A DNA stretch of 64,000 nt from Vibrio hippocampi (GTDB lineage: Bacteria > Pseudomonadota > Gammaproteobacteria > Enterobacterales > Vibrionaceae): contig NZ_CAKLCM010000002.1 of the NCBI RefSeq assembly GCF_921292975.1, positions 496,001-560,000 of the forward strand, in the 5' to 3' direction. Made by a program: the position numbers and the translations under genes. This document shows, piece after piece, positions 54,677 to 63,325 of this stretch (position 1 is its first letter; each line of letters starts with the position of its first letter). A model generated the notes under the pieces. That model searched no databases. It saw only the letters and a program-made list of their open reading frames with translations, and was not told where the DNA came from.

Positions 54677-55195
54677 CGAAGCGGGAGCAGTTTTAGGTGC
54701 AAGAAAGCCGCAAGATAAGGATTTGAGGTAAAGATCGGCACATGATTGATTGCCGTCAAAGGCATGACTGATTAGAACGGTCGTTGGTAGAAAATATCCT
54801 ACAATGAGCTAGTGAACCCACTATCGAAGTTGAGGAGAAAGCGATGATTAAATTTCACTGCAACGTTCTGCTTCATGGCTCCCAGTCCTACCATGCCGAA
54901 GTTCATATTAACCCCATCGGTGAAGTCGATATTGATATCTTGGAATCCAAACAGCATTTATCCAGCGAATTTGACCAACTGAAGTTTCAGCGAAAACGCA
55001 GCGGTACTCAACTGCAAGGCGTTGAGCAAGTGAATCAGAAACCGTGGCATATTGAGCTGGCACACCAAGATGCGAAACAGGTGAGTCGCTTGATAAAAAA
55101 CGCCAATGAAGAGTACGAGCAATTGATGTGTGATTTGATGTAAGGCGGGCGTATGACTGCAACGAACGTGTGGTTACCACTAATATGGCGTTGTA
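54677..55195. repeat. Duplicated segment, copy A
   Basis: About 500 bp containing the 99-residue gene, its ribosome-binding site and about 160 bp upstream. Same orientation and about 85% identical to 56898-57415. The two copies bracket the metallopeptidase gene. Confidence 0.85.
54844..55143 (+). CDS. Small protein of unknown function, copy A
   Basis: 99 residues, soluble. 'IKFHCNVLLHGSQSYHAEVH' to 'YEQLMCDLM'. No family recognised. AGGAG lies 5-7 bases before the ATG. Copy B at 57065 differs at about 15 positions, mostly conservative, so both copies seem under selection. Confidence 0.75.
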   Translation: MIKFHCNVLLHGSQSYHAEVHINPIGEVDIDILESKQHLSSEFDQLKFQRKRSGTQLQGVEQVNQKPWHIELAHQDAKQVSRLIKNANEEYEQLMCDLM

Positions 55196-55230
55196 GCAAA
55201 GCAGGAACATGCTTTGGCCGATTTAAGTCA

Positions 55231-55268
55231 CCTGCCTGTCCCTGTTATTGGTTATTGTGTCAACGATC
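55231..55268. repeat. Repeat similar to 51747-51784
   Basis: CCTGTCCCTGTTATTGGTTA followed by TTGTGTCAACGATC aligns with the block after the toxin gene at 51747-51784, with small gaps. It includes the REP-like CCTGCCTGTCCC. Confidence 0.55.
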
Positions 55269-55388
55269 ATTATTATAATTGAACCCGATCAGTCGATACT
55301 TGGTTGTATAATAATCCCCAACCTTGTTAGAGGTTCGGGGATTATTAATAAGTGTCGTTAAAATACCAACACGCTCAGTTTGCCGTAC

Positions 55389-56690
55389 TTAATCTTCGTC
55401 TGAGCAAGCGCCCGTAGTACAGACCGGTTGATCAGTGAAATCCACATCACCTAAACTGCCATCAGTTACAGTCTGTGATTTTGGACCATAAATATTTTCA
55501 TCGTCACTGTCCACGGCGTAGATATCATAGTCACCATCAGGAATCGAGTTGGCAGTATAGTAGTAAGTTGTTTGATCTTGAGTAACGGTGGCTGTGTAGC
55601 TGATACCATCTTCATTTATCAGGAATAACTCACCAATCTCAATCGTCTCGTTCACACTAGTGAAACCAGCACTGTATTCGGTGTCTGCTAGCCAGTCATT
55701 TAAGACAAGTTCGGTAAATCCAGCCACTGTACGCAGATCTTCATAGGTATACCCTGTAGGGATTTCAATGTCGCTATCAGCTTCGAGATCGTTCATCGCA
55801 GAATGAAACGCCTCACGAGTGTAGTCACTGCCATTGGAGTGCGAATTGCGAATTAAGTTTAGCATGTCACCTTTGTCCAGACCCACATCAACCAAATATT
55901 TTAATGATGTGACATAGATATCGTATAGCTTGTTCTCATAACCGACATCGGTACGGATTGCTTGGTCTTGAGCGTAGTGCAATACATCATATGAGGTGTC
56001 TGCCGGATCGGCCGCCGATGTGACATTGGCGATATTGGCTGTAAATTCCTCAAGGAAGCTGCGAGACTCACTCTCTTGAAGCTCAGCATGAGCAAAATAT
56101 TCAGCTGTTGCTTCTTGGAACCAGAATGGTAGGTGTGAATATGCCTCGTTATCCTGAAGTAATTCGGCTTGAATAGTGTGAAATAATTCATGCTTGGTGA
56201 GCGCTAACGCATTGTTATCAAATGCCTTAGGATTAACGCGCATACCATTAATGTAGCCAGTGCCTTCACCGAGCTTACTGTTCTCAAAGCAGATGAACCA
56301 TTTGTCGGTGCCATTCAGATTTAAATCTGTTTCTTTGTCTAGACCGGTTACACTGATGAGCTCATCAAGTCCAAGTTGGCTCATCTGTGCAGCATACGCT
56401 AAGTCTTGCTCGTAGTATGGTGCCTGGGATTTTTGACCAAAACTAACGATTAGGTCCTCAGTTTCAAAAACGGTGGTTGCTTCTTCAGGTGCTTGGCAAG
56501 AGAAAGTTGGTGCATTGGCGCTATCGCTGATCTCGATCTTTTCCATAGAAGTTTTTAGTTCACCCGTCGGAGCATCGAATGAACTTTCCTCTGACGGTGA
56601 ATTATCATTAGAGCTGCTATCGCTACCCCCACATCCAACTAATGTGGCTAAGATTAGTGCAGCAAGAGTTTTTCTTCTTACAAGGTGCAT
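55389..56690 (-). CDS. Lipoprotein zinc metallopeptidase (gluzincin-like)
   Basis: 433 residues. Lipobox 'LAALILATLVGCGG' directs lipidation of a cysteine near residue 20, followed by a Ser/Asn/Glu-rich tether. The catalytic motif HExxH is HELFH near residue 170 ('ALALTKHELFHTIQAELLQD'). A Glu-rich third-ligand helix ('FWFQEATAEYFAHAELQESE') follows, as in gluzincins. The C-terminus has a beta-sandwich-like domain with 'YYYTANSIPDGDYDIYAVDS' and a final Cys pair. Substrate unknown. Flanked by duplicated copies of an unrelated small gene. Confidence 0.8.
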   Translation of the reverse strand: MHLVRRKTLAALILATLVGCGGSDSSSNDNSPSEESSFDAPTGELKTSMEKIEISDSANAPTFSCQAPEEATTVFETEDLIVSFGQKSQAPYYEQDLAYAAQMSQLGLDELISVTGLDKETDLNLNGTDKWFICFENSKLGEGTGYINGMRVNPKAFDNNALALTKHELFHTIQAELLQDNEAYSHLPFWFQEATAEYFAHAELQESESRSFLEEFTANIANVTSAADPADTSYDVLHYAQDQAIRTDVGYENKLYDIYVTSLKYLVDVGLDKGDMLNLIRNSHSNGSDYTREAFHSAMNDLEADSDIEIPTGYTYEDLRTVAGFTELVLNDWLADTEYSAGFTSVNETIEIGELFLINEDGISYTATVTQDQTTYYYTANSIPDGDYDIYAVDSDDENIYGPKSQTVTDGSLGDVDFTDQPVCTTGACSDED

Positions 56691-56897
56691 GTAATTATTC
56701 CTAATATAATCAAATATATAAATCCAATTAATAGGGTAGTGACTTGGTCGAATACTGCAATGCAATCGCTCTTATATCAGAAATAAGCAATGTCTTTATC
56801 AATAATAAATACTTGGGTTAGCATAACGTGAGACATCAGATAAAGAGGCAAGGGAATTCTGATTTGCTTTACTTTGTTTACGACTTTGGAGGCTGGT

Positions 56898-57415
56898 CAA
56901 AGCGAGAATAGTCTGAGATGCAACAAAGATGCAAGATAAAGATTTGAGGCAAAGATCGACACTGGATTGATTGAGGTCAAAGGAATCGGGTATTCGATCT
57001 GTCGTTGCCAGAAAGTATCCTACAATGAGTGAGTGAACCCACAATCGAAGTTGAGGAGAAAGCGATGATTAAGTCTCACTGCAACGTTCTGCTTCATGGT
57101 CCCCGATCTCATCATGCCGAAGTTCATATTAACCCCATTGGTGAACTCGATATTGATATCATGGAATCCAAACAGCATTTCTCTAGCGAATTCGAACAAC
57201 TGAAGTTTCAGCGAAAGAACAACGGTACCCAACTGCAAGGTGTTGAGCAAGTTAACCAAAAAGCATGGCATATTGAACTAGAACACCAAGATGCGGAACA
57301 GTTGAGTCGTCTGATAAAAAACGCCAACGAAGAGTACGAGCAATTGATGTGTGATTTGATGTAAGCCGGGTTTATGGTGACAACGAACATGTATCGCCAC
57401 TGATGTGTGGTTGTT
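56898..57415. repeat. Duplicated segment, copy B
   Basis: Second copy of the segment at 54677-55195; homology begins about 160 bp before the small gene and ends about 50 bp after it. Confidence 0.85.
57065..57364 (+). CDS. Small protein of unknown function, copy B
   Basis: 99 residues, paralog of the protein at 54844. Same start context (GTTGAGGAGAAAGCGATG). Differences such as K for E and V for L are scattered, with no frameshift. No family recognised. Confidence 0.75.
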   Translation: MIKSHCNVLLHGPRSHHAEVHINPIGELDIDIMESKQHFSSEFEQLKFQRKNNGTQLQGVEQVNQKAWHIELEHQDAEQLSRLIKNANEEYEQLMCDLM

Positions 57416-57517
57416 GGTTTCGCTCCTCCATGCCTAGACAGGCAGTTAAGAAAATCACTACACTGCTGCTGCAGCTATTTAATCGTTAATTGGGTGACAT
57501 TTTCAAGCTGTTTGGAT

Positions 57518-57757
57518 TTAATGAATTGGTTTACCGACACTAGAGCAGGCTGGAGCTGTCTTTACTGCCGTAGTGCCACTAAGTATCGGTACGCTGGTCG
57601 GCGTTTCTGGCTCGGAACGATAATTTTGACGCAACTGATTAATAGCATCGGCAAGCTCTGCTTTGAACTCGGCAAAACTTAATGCCGTCGCTTTGGCTTT
57701 GTCGAAAATAGCGTGAAGCAGTTGAGCCTGTTCGATATTTCTCAGGTAAGTAACCAT
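57518..57757 (-). CDS. Possible small helical protein
   Basis: 79 residues. The first 45 residues (NIEQAQLLHAIFDKAKATAL ... DAINQLRQNYRSEP) look like a genuine helical segment; the tail is Ser/Thr/Pro-rich. There is no strong ribosome-binding site and no family. Plausible but not certain. Confidence 0.4.
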   Translation of the reverse strand: MVTYLRNIEQAQLLHAIFDKAKATALSFAEFKAELADAINQLRQNYRSEPETPTSVPILSGTTAVKTAPACSSVGKPIH

Positions 57758-57917
57758 GCGCTCACGGGTAAAAAGGGAAATTTGAACTCTTTAGGGTAGC
57801 CCCTTTCACGCGGCGGAAGGGGTTGCGATACGTGTGTAGTAAACGCTATTTGGAAGTCTCGATAAGTACATCTGTGCCACCTATATGTGCAAGATGATTT
57901 TCGAGGCTCTAGATACG

Positions 57918-57947
57918 AAAAAACCGCTGTAAAAACAGCGGTTTTTT
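57918..57947 (-). terminator. Terminator after tRNA-Ser
   Basis: Stem AAAACCGCTGT / ACAGCGGTTTT with a short loop, followed by T on the minus strand, 9 bases after the tRNA. Confidence 0.85.
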
Positions 57948-57955
57948 CTTGAATG

Positions 57956-58046
57956 TGGCGGAGAGATAGGGATTTGAACCCTAGAACCGCTATTAACGGT
58001 TGCCGGTTTTCAAGACCGGTGCTTTCGACCACTCAGCCATCTCTCC
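57956..58046 (-). tRNA. tRNA-Ser(UGA)
   Basis: 91 nt including an encoded CCA. Acceptor GGAGAGA / TCTCTCC, anticodon loop CTTGAAA (anticodon TGA), the long variable arm expected for serine (AACCGTTAATAGCGGTT), and the T-loop GTTCAAATC. Confidence 0.95.
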
Positions 58047-58058
58047 GTGTTGATGCGA

Positions 58059-58087
58059 ATAATAATAGGCATCTTATTGTTTGTAAA
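58059..58087 (-). promoter_or_regulatory. Promoter of tRNA-Ser
   Basis: On the minus strand: -35 TTTACA (58087-58082), 17-base spacer, -10 TATTAT (58064-58059), 12 bases before the tRNA. Confidence 0.75.
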
Positions 58088-58207
58088 CCCCTAATTTAAC
58101 TGTTTGCTTGTTTTATGAGCGTTTGATCAAATATTTAGGGTAGGGTGCCTATAACTAAACAATAACTATTATGATACTGGCGATTTTTGCGCCGATATCT
58201 ATAAAAA

Positions 58208-58284
58208 TGGTCGGACTGAGAGGATTTGAACCTCCGACCCCCGACACCCCATGACGGTGCGCTACCAAGCTGCGCTACAGTCCG
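58208..58284 (-). tRNA. tRNA-Pro(UGG)
   Basis: 77 nt including an encoded CCA. Acceptor CGGACTG / CAGTCCG, D arm AGCGCAGCTTGGTAGCGC, anticodon arm CCGTCATGGGGTGTCGG (anticodon TGG), T-loop GTTCAAATC. Confidence 0.95.
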
Positions 58285-58293
58285 ATGGCATTT

Positions 58294-58322
58294 AATCTAA
58301 ACCACTGTCCGTTTAGGGTCAA
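58294..58322 (-). promoter_or_regulatory. Promoter of tRNA-Pro
   Basis: On the minus strand: -35 TTGACC (58322-58317), 17-base spacer, -10 TAGATT (58299-58294), 9 bases before the tRNA 5' end. Confidence 0.8.
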
Positions 58323-58349
58323 TAGGTTAGATTGAATTAAAGCTAATAA

Positions 58350-60158
58350 TTATTGGCTTTTAGCGTAAAAGCGCTGCAACTCGGTAAAACCCTGCATTAA
58401 GATAGGTAGCTTAGGGCTCTTGTCTTTCTGCTTTTTGTAGTTGATATCGTAGAGGCTGTAATTACCAAATTTATCAACCACCGTGGTTTCAGTATCGGTA
58501 ATCACGGCGAGCTCGCGAGCATCTCCGGCGATGACCCACTTGCGCTTGCTCTCATCAAACAAATTGCGCCCACTGCTGTACTGCTTACTATTGGTGGAGA
58601 CGCCGCTTAGATCTTGCATGATAGTGACAGAGAGATCTAAATGGCTGGTTTTATGACTGTAAGTCGCGGCGAGTTTGCCCGGCCAATGAATCACCATCGG
58701 TACTTTAAGCTGATACTGACTATAGTTGCTGTTTGATCCCCAGCTGCGCGTATTAGTTTCGTTAAACTCTGTCCCGTGGTTGGAGGTCAGGATCACAATG
58801 GTGCGTTCTAAAAGTCCTTGTTCATCAAGCGTGCTTATTATTTTTCCAAACTCTTTATCGGCTGCAGCAGCTGCAGAAGAGTAGGCTTGGATAAACTGTT
58901 CTTGTGCTGGCACTTGAGCATTGGTCGACTGATAGGTATCGAAGTTATCCATCGTCGTCAATTCGATGTAGCTGAACCAAGGCGCTTTTGGCGTCAAGGT
59001 AATAGCCTGCTGCCACTGTTCGATAGCCAGATCATCGTCAATCTCTGTTGCCTCAATGTTGCTAAGATCAACCATTGGGAAAGGTTTAAAGATGGTCTCT
59101 CGATACAGGTCATTGTCAAAATTGTCGCCACTGTATAAGTGGAAACTGTAGCCTTGCTTGAATAAGGTCGACAAGAAGATCGGTGCGTCCCCTTGTGCTT
59201 TGATACTACTGGAATAACTGTTAGGAATACCGTACATCAAGCCAAAAGCCCCGTAACTATCGTTACTCGAACTATAGTGGTTGAGGAAATTTTGGTTTTG
59301 CTGCGCGAACTGGTAGCTGTTTGGCATCGTTGCTTCGTTCAGCGTATCGGCTCTTAGGTTATTGATGTTAACCAGCAGAACATTGAGGCTTTCTGAACGG
59401 CGGTTAAACGTGATCTCTGAAAGCGGATAGTCAATGAGGTCGGTGACGAATTCGTTCTGTTCCAGTTTCTTCAGGTACTCTTCTCTATCGAGTAAGCCGT
59501 GTTTTTCCATAAATGACTTAGCGGTCATAGGGTAAGAGAGCGGGAAGTTGGCTTTCTGCACCGTGACTGGGTTATAGAAGTACGCATCAGCCCAAATAAA
59601 AATTAGGTGGCTAGCGATAAAACATAAGAAAAAGACGGCGGTGACAGGGCGTCCAATATGTTTGTGAGACAATTTTCGTTGTTGACGCCATACCCACTCA
59701 GATAAGCCGATTTGTGCCAGAAAAATAGGCGGCATCATCACAAACAGATGTTGTAGGTCGGTACTTACTAAGCTGTCATCTTTGCTAAATAACAACTCCC
59801 ACACCACAGGCGAAAGGTGCAAACTGATGGATTGATAAGCTTGAGTATCAATGATCAAGATAGTTTGTCCGCACGTCGCAAATATAACCGCAAACAGTCG
59901 GAACAGTTTCCGAGCCGGTGTGACAAACGTGAGAGGGAAGAGTATGAGCAGGTATAAGGCAAAGACTAAAAAGCCAAAATGACCTATCCATGAGGTAAGT
60001 AAATAGAATTGGCCGAGTAGTGTTTCTGGCCAAGGTGAAGCAACGATATATCGCGTGCCAATCAGCATGGCTGCGATGATATTGAAGAATGCAAACCAAT
60101 GTCCCCAACCCACTAGTCGAGAGACACGTTCACCATAAGAATTTCCGCTATCTACCAT
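58350..60158 (-). CDS. yejM: Inner-membrane sulfatase-fold protein YejM/PbgA
   Basis: 602 residues. Five transmembrane segments (DUF3413 region, about 15-190) followed by a periplasmic alkaline-phosphatase/sulfatase-like domain ('LNVLLVNINNLRADTLNEAT', 'IVILTSNHGTEFNETNTRSW'). In enterics YejM (PbgA, LapC) senses LPS and controls LpxC degradation through LapB. The nucleophile position looks altered, consistent with a sensor rather than an enzyme. Encoded 36 bases after yejL. Confidence 0.93.
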   Translation of the reverse strand: MVDSGNSYGERVSRLVGWGHWFAFFNIIAAMLIGTRYIVASPWPETLLGQFYLLTSWIGHFGFLVFALYLLILFPLTFVTPARKLFRLFAVIFATCGQTILIIDTQAYQSISLHLSPVVWELLFSKDDSLVSTDLQHLFVMMPPIFLAQIGLSEWVWRQQRKLSHKHIGRPVTAVFFLCFIASHLIFIWADAYFYNPVTVQKANFPLSYPMTAKSFMEKHGLLDREEYLKKLEQNEFVTDLIDYPLSEITFNRRSESLNVLLVNINNLRADTLNEATMPNSYQFAQQNQNFLNHYSSSNDSYGAFGLMYGIPNSYSSSIKAQGDAPIFLSTLFKQGYSFHLYSGDNFDNDLYRETIFKPFPMVDLSNIEATEIDDDLAIEQWQQAITLTPKAPWFSYIELTTMDNFDTYQSTNAQVPAQEQFIQAYSSAAAAADKEFGKIISTLDEQGLLERTIVILTSNHGTEFNETNTRSWGSNSNYSQYQLKVPMVIHWPGKLAATYSHKTSHLDLSVTIMQDLSGVSTNSKQYSSGRNLFDESKRKWVIAGDARELAVITDTETTVVDKFGNYSLYDINYKKQKDKSPKLPILMQGFTELQRFYAKSQ

Positions 60159-60194
60159 TTTGGCGTTTATAATCCGTTGATATTAATGTTGTTC

Positions 60195-60410
60195 TTATTC
60201 GCCAACTGAAGAAATCAGGGCACTAGAGAATTTTTCCGCAATCGCGCGTCTTTGTGAAGCAGCAACATTCTGATTTAAGACATTGGTAGCGATATTACCA
60301 ACAATCATAAGAGAAAGTTCTGGACCCGCGCCATGTTTGTCTAGTACCGCGGCAATTTCGGTCAGGATTTCTTCGACTTGTTGGTCGGTATATTTTGAAG
60401 TAATTGGCAT
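60195..60410 (-). CDS. yejL: YejL family (DUF1414) protein
   Basis: 71 residues, the family length. '[20 protein letters not shown]' and '[20 protein letters not shown]' are characteristic. Function unknown. The yejK/yejL/yejM arrangement, with yejK divergent, is conserved. Confidence 0.93.
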   Translation of the reverse strand: MPITSKYTDQQVEEILTEIAAVLDKHGAGPELSLMIVGNIATNVLNQNVAASQRRAIAEKFSSALISSVGE

Positions 60411-60506
60411 AAAAACTCTAAGTAGTGAATATGAATGATAATGAAAACGGCCTATGATAACCTACTTGGCATCACAAACGAACATGGCTAGACCAATAAT
60501 TTCATC

Positions 60507-61505
60507 ATGAGTTTGAACTTATCTAACGTAATTTTACACCAATTGGCGATAAATGATCAGGAACAGCTTGAGATCCACTTTCGTCAAGACGTATTAAATA
60601 ATGATGCGGCAACAGAGAATCTCGTTGCTGAGTTGCATCGCGTCTTCAATGCTAAGTCTGGTAAAGGCTTCGGCGCATTTGCTGATGATAGTCAGTTTCA
60701 GGGTTGGCTGAACGAATTGCTAGCCAATAACATGGATTTTTACACTTTCTCTTCTGAAAGTACCAAACGTCTACGTGACGAACTGGCAAAATACCCTTTT
60801 GCTGAATCCGGCACATTGGTCTTAGCTCAGTATCAGTCTTTAGCAACAGACTTCCTGTTTATCGGTTTGCTGCCATCATACAATAGCTTGCAGGTAACGG
60901 AAGGGTTGAACATTGACTCTATTCATTATCTTGATATTGCTAAAATGGACATTGTTGCGCGCATTGATCTGACCGCTTACCAGATGGATAAAGAGTCCAA
61001 CCGATATCTTAGCTATATCAAGGGGCGAGTGGGGCGTAAAGTTGCAGACTTCTTCCTTGATTTTTTACAAGCAGAAGTAGGGTTAGACACCAAGCAGCAA
61101 AATACCATCTTAATGCAAGCCTTGGATGACTTTTGTAGTGATTCGCAACTCGATAAACAAGAAACCATCAGCTATAAAAAACAGGCTTTTGATTACTGTA
61201 ATGAGCAGCTTAAATCGGGTGATGAAGTTCAGATTCAAGAGTTATCAGGGGAATTGCCTAGTAACCAAGGCGCGAGTTTCTTAGACTATACCCAAGAGAG
61301 AGGGTATGAATTAGAACAAAGTTTCCCCGCTGATCGTGCAACGGTTCGTAAACTGACCAAATTTGTCGGTGCAGGGGGTGGTTTAAACGTCAGCTTTGAT
61401 AGCTTATTGCTCGGTGAGCGAGTGTTTTACGATCCGGATACGGACACGCTGACCATTAAAGGTACGCCACCTAACCTAAAAGATCAGCTTCTAAGAAACA
61501 GTTAA
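60507..61505 (+). CDS. yejK: Nucleoid-associated protein YejK
   Basis: 332 residues of the NdpA/YejK family, a nucleoid protein reported to interact with topoisomerases. 'LSNVILHQLAINDQEQLEIH' at the N-terminus and 'KFVGAGGGLNVSFDSLLLGE' near residue 285 are family landmarks. Divergent from yejL. Confidence 0.95.
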   Translation: MSLNLSNVILHQLAINDQEQLEIHFRQDVLNNDAATENLVAELHRVFNAKSGKGFGAFADDSQFQGWLNELLANNMDFYTFSSESTKRLRDELAKYPFAESGTLVLAQYQSLATDFLFIGLLPSYNSLQVTEGLNIDSIHYLDIAKMDIVARIDLTAYQMDKESNRYLSYIKGRVGRKVADFFLDFLQAEVGLDTKQQNTILMQALDDFCSDSQLDKQETISYKKQAFDYCNEQLKSGDEVQIQELSGELPSNQGASFLDYTQERGYELEQSFPADRATVRKLTKFVGAGGGLNVSFDSLLLGERVFYDPDTDTLTIKGTPPNLKDQLLRNS

Positions 61506-61510
61506 TGATT

Positions 61511-61542
61511 ACCCAAGTAATTACGGTTACTTGGGTATTTTT
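61511..61542 (+). terminator. Terminator after yejK
   Basis: Ten-bp stem ACCCAAGTAA / TTACTTGGGT with a 6-base loop and T run. Confidence 0.85.
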
Positions 61543-61591
61543 TATCTATTCCCTAGTTAGGGTGTGAGAAACTCAATATCAAGGATGAAGG

Positions 61592-62986
61592 GTGTTGGAA
61601 TTAAACCGTCGTTATTTTCGTTTCGTTGCTATTGCATTAGCGCTTTGGTTATTAGTGGTAGCCGCTGTTTTACATTACAGCCACAAACAGCAGCAGCTAA
61701 CGGATCAGATTGAAGAAATAACACTGAGCATTAATGAATTACAACATAAACTCTACCTACCTACGACTCAGCGTGTAAAGCTGATCGACGACATCGATCT
61801 TGAGCGTCAATTGCTTTATGCGCAAACACTCCAGCTAAAATCGGAAACCTTGTCTTGGCTGGGTGTCGATATTACCCATACGGTTTATCTCCTTGAACGT
61901 TTTATGGAGCAGTTGGCTCTGCTATTGGCAGACGAAGTGCGCTTTAGTGACTTTATTGAAAATATTACGGTTCAACCAGATACGATTAGCCCTGAAGCGT
62001 TGGGGCTAGGCAATGAACTGGCGTCAGTGGTACTCAATACGCTTTATAGTGAGGTAACGAACCCTCGCGCCGTCTATTTGAGGTTAGAGCAGATTCAGCA
62101 TCAAACTTATCAACTTCCTGTCACCGAACAACCTCGATTATTGCAGTTAATCGCGCAAGCCTCATCAATCCTTTCTCAGTCGGCGAATACGGAGTTTTTG
62201 ATTGCTCGTACCATCAATCACCCGATATACAATGAACTCGATCGTCAGATGAAAAAGTCTCAATCTCTGCTAAACCAGCAACTTTGGATGGTGACTTTGT
62301 TCAGCGGACTGGTCATGTTGGCGTTGTTGGTATTGGTTTTGAAGTCTCGTCGTGACAAGGACAACGATGCAGAGAAACAAGATCTTGAATCACAACAGCA
62401 AGCCCATGAGCCCGATGACCGTTCCGCCGATCTCTTGATGGCGCAGGATATTGAGAGAAGTGAAGAGTTGGTTCGCCAAAAGTTGATCGAACATAACCAA
62501 GAGCTGGTGGTTTTGTCCGAAGAGGTTGAACAAGAATCACAAAGACAGAAACAGCAACACAATCAACAAACGGTGGATAGCGTAGAATCAAGTAATACCA
62601 AGCCAAATAAAACAAAGCCAGCGCCCCGAATGGCGATAGACTTCGACCAGATGCTCCATACGCTGGATGATGATCAAGACTCTATGTTGCTGCTGTTAAA
62701 TGTCTTTATTTCGGAGCATTCACAGGATGTCCCGCTTTTTCGTCAGACTTTGTCTGAAGATAGAGAAAAGGCAACCCGCGTCGTACACACGTTAAAAGGG
62801 GTATCGGGCACCTTATTTGCCGATGGTCTAAGAGCGATAGCGATTGAGCTCGAAGAGACACTTTGTGCCGGTAATTCGGTACAAGAAGAGCAGATTATTC
62901 AGTTAGAGAAAGAACTGGATGCCACGCTTGGGTTGGTTCATAGTTACATCGCTAAACATAGTTACATCGCTAAACACAGTTCGTAG
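61592..62986 (+). CDS. Membrane-anchored histidine phosphotransfer (Hpt) protein
   Basis: 464 residues, GTG start with AAGG upstream. Topology: transmembrane helix about 10-30, periplasmic helical domain about 31-220, second helix 'LWMVTLFSGLVMLALLVLVL', a long charged coiled coil, and a C-terminal Hpt domain with the phospho-acceptor H399 in 'VVHTLKGVSGTLFADGL'. There is no kinase or receiver domain in the protein or beside it, so it must take phosphate from an unlinked partner. The C-terminus ends with a duplicated HSYIAK. Confidence 0.85.
   Translation: MLELNRRYFRFVAIALALWLLVVAAVLHYSHKQQQLTDQIEEITLSINELQHKLYLPTTQRVKLIDDIDLERQLLYAQTLQLKSETLSWLGVDITHTVYLLERFMEQLALLLADEVRFSDFIENITVQPDTISPEALGLGNELASVVLNTLYSEVTNPRAVYLRLEQIQHQTYQLPVTEQPRLLQLIAQASSILSQSANTEFLIARTINHPIYNELDRQMKKSQSLLNQQLWMVTLFSGLVMLALLVLVLKSRRDKDNDAEKQDLESQQQAHEPDDRSADLLMAQDIERSEELVRQKLIEHNQELVVLSEEVEQESQRQKQQHNQQTVDSVESSNTKPNKTKPAPRMAIDFDQMLHTLDDDQDSMLLLLNVFISEHSQDVPLFRQTLSEDREKATRVVHTLKGVSGTLFADGLRAIAIELEETLCAGNSVQEEQIIQLEKELDATLGLVHSYIAKHSYIAKHSS
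62939..62974. repeat. 18-bp tandem duplication at the end of the Hpt gene
   Basis: CATAGTTACATCGCTAAA twice, in frame, giving HSYIAKHSYIAK. Confidence 0.95.
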
Positions 62987-63006
62987 ATATTTGCTGTTTA
63001 ACTGAG

Positions 63007-63066
63007 TGTTATTTAAGTCAGTGTTACTTAAGCTAATGTTATTTAAGTCAATGCTATTTAAGCCAA
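63007..63066. repeat. Tandem repeat, four 15-bp units
   Basis: Units TGTTATTTAAGTCAG, TGTTACTTAAGCTAA, TGTTATTTAAGTCAA and TGCTATTTAAGCCAA, starting 20 bases after the Hpt gene. Confidence 0.9.
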
Positions 63067-63112
63067 TATATGGGTTCGTAAGGTGCCAGTAATCAAGGGA
63101 CCAGCGAGCCAG

Positions 63113-63217
63113 ATGTCATTAGTCAAAAACTTCATTAAATTCACCTTAGCGTCTATTTTTCCTATCAGAGGCGCAATTTTGCTACTCATCCCAGCTGGAT
63201 TCACTGGCTACTGGTAG
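63113..63217 (+). CDS. Candidate 34-residue membrane peptide
   Basis: ATG-initiated frame encoding MSLVKNFIKFTLASIFPIRG, then AILLLIPAGFTGYW and stop: a basic amphipathic start followed by one hydrophobic segment with a Tyr-Trp end. AAGGGA lies about 12 bases upstream, a little far. It lies directly in the asd leader. Its composition is unlike random sequence, but no homology search was possible. Confidence 0.5.
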   Translation: MSLVKNFIKFTLASIFPIRGAILLLIPAGFTGYW

Positions 63218-63325
63218 GCTTAGTTAAAAAAATAGGCATTAATTTTCATTTTAGACTTGTGTTCTATCGCGGAAACTTTTATAGATGTGCAATGCCATTT
63301 TAAAATTCACACGGAGAGTAGATAA

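Noticed and set aside
63001..63070. CRISPR-like spaced repeats after the Hpt gene
   Set aside because: The units are directly adjacent 15-mers without spacers, so this is a tandem repeat; no cas genes are in the window.
63166..63220. Possible lysine riboswitch upstream of asd (AGAGGCGC motif)
   Set aside because: Only the first motif is present; the remaining helices and the long aptamer do not fit in the available sequence, and the stretch is better explained as part of a 34-codon frame.
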